From Gemmatimonadota bacterium (GTDB taxonomy: Bacteria > Gemmatimonadota > Gemmatimonadetes > Longimicrobiales > Gaopeijiaceae): a DNA stretch of 63,335 bases. Within the stretch, counting starts at the first letter, position 1; each line of letters starts with the position of its first letter. Where the stretch lies: the NCBI GenBank assembly GCA_027623325.1, contig JAQBXY010000019.1, forward strand, positions 1 through 63,335, given 5' to 3'. The position numbers were made by a program, and so were the translations under genes. Under the pieces are notes generated by a model. It saw only the letters and a list, made by a program, of their open reading frames with translations. It was not told where the DNA came from and made no database searches. Positions 62,758 to 63,335 of the stretch are shown piece after piece.

Positions 62758-63335
62758 TCAGCCTCCGCCGGGGCGACGCTGGGCCCTGCGCGGAGGTGGG
62801 CTGTCGCCGCCGGAAGAACCGGATGACGAGCCCGCACTACCGCCATTGCCGCCACTCGAGTACGACGGCTCGGATCCACTTCGCGGCTGTGCCCCACCGC
62901 TCCCGGATCCACCGCTACCCTGGCTATAGCCACGTCCCTTGTACGCCCGTCCGCCCGAGGTCTGGGGACTGGGCCGGTAGTCGACGATGACCGACGCTGG
63001 CTGATATCCCCAGTAGCCACCGCCGCCGTAGCCCCAACCCGAGCCGTAGTAGGCGTAAGGACTATACATGTACCGAGAATTCATGGAGAACGGATTGTAC
63101 CCCATATAGCCCCGGTACCCGCCATAGCTGGCCATGGGGATCACGCGTCTCGGCCCTTCGAGCGATTCGACGGGGCCCGTCGGCTGGACCATGAACTTCT
63201 CGGGGTAGGTAACGGCGACCATCACGTCGATGACGCTCGCGGGCACGCCGCTGTCGGCGAGACGCGCGATCTCGGACCCGTTCAGCTCGAAGCGGTCCTG
63301 TTGTGCGGCCAGCCAAGTCTCGAGGACCTTGGAGT
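62758..63335 (-). CDS. Protein with Tyr/Gly-rich and Ser/Gly-rich tail, N terminus outside window
   Basis: At least 191 residues; the reading frame is open to the window edge. Seen: a charged helical part (WLAAQQDRFELNGSEIARLA) followed by DSGVPASVIDVMVAVTYPEKF, a pattern I know from uncharacterised Gemmatimonadota-type proteins (LAD.GVP..VIDVMVALSYP..F), then a Tyr/Gly-rich stretch (YGGYRGYMGYNPF, YYGSGWGYGGGGYWGY) and a Ser/Gly-rich, Arg/Pro-ended tail of about 70 residues. Function unknown. It precedes glnS by 33 bases and may be co-transcribed. Confidence 0.75.
   Translation of the reverse strand, partial: SKVLETWLAAQQDRFELNGSEIARLADSGVPASVIDVMVAVTYPEKFMVQPTGPVESLEGPRRVIPMASYGGYRGYMGYNPFSMNSRYMYSPYAYYGSGWGYGGGGYWGYQPASVIVDYRPSPQTSGGRAYKGRGYSQGSGGSGSGGAQPRSGSEPSYSSGGNGGSAGSSSGSSGGDSPPPRRAQRRPGGG

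Noticed and set aside
1-63335. CRISPR arrays, IS elements, prophage, toxin-antitoxin or restriction genes
   Set aside because: No regularly spaced repeats, transposase, integrase or phage protein was seen on either strand.

Overview
The window is GC-rich, densely coded DNA that reads as chromosome of a diderm (Gram-negative-type) bacterium. Outer-membrane genes are present: an OprP-like porin, a TolC/RND tripartite pump and an Omp85-like barrel. A bacillithiol-type BshA glycosyltransferase, a GlnRS fused to a YqeY domain, several exported proteins of a style I associate with Gemmatimonadota, and a CIRCE-controlled groESL together suggest Gemmatimonadota. This is inference: no rRNA gene is present to confirm it. 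There is no phage, IS element, integrase or CRISPR array, and no gap without a gene is longer than about 230 bases.

Layout. 1-3.8 kb: the 3' part of a frameshifted PQQ sugar dehydrogenase, a DinB-like protein and an exported penicillin-acylase-type hydrolase. 3.9-5.98 kb: groES-groEL with promoter and CIRCE operator. 6.0-16.8 kb: one long minus-strand run, secD-secF-tatD-mutL-miaA-bshA-uppP-birA-coaX and a divergent isoprenoid synthase, mostly with start/stop overlaps. 17.0-20.9 kb: a damaged zone with a porin, a GspE/PilB ATPase cut off after Walker A, a receiver-GGDEF protein, and remnants of a HEAT-repeat gene and an M61 peptidase joined at a breakpoint. 20.9-28.5 kb: murB, an esterase, a MATE exporter, a DUF4442-like protein, nitronate monooxygenase, exported M55 peptidase, GNAT, an orphan two-helix protein and an S33 hydrolase. 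28.7-35.6 kb: tetR-tolC-MFP-RND efflux operon. 35.6-40.6 kb: an EamA transporter, a glycine-rich membrane protein, and a triple-repeat exported protein coupled to an Omp85-like barrel.

40.7-63.3 kb is mostly housekeeping: Tag glycosylase, YheT-type hydrolase, AI-2E transporter, RF-like rescue factor, a CAU tRNA, trkA-trkH, a site-2 protease-scpA-scpB-rluB-upp operon, rpsT, pyrR-pyrB-pyrC, a NhaC antiporter with an extra exported N-terminal domain, a LexA-like repressor lacking its self-cleavage dyad with tadA and a GHL10 glycosidase-like lipoprotein, glnS(-yqeY)-gltX, and a partial low-complexity-tailed protein at the right edge.

The most interesting points are the LexA-like protein without the Ser-Lys dyad and its palindromic operator, the triple-repeat/Omp85-like barrel pair, the divergent isoprenoid synthase ending the secD...coaX run, and the truncated genes at 18-21 kb. 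No single striking new defence or mobile system is visible.
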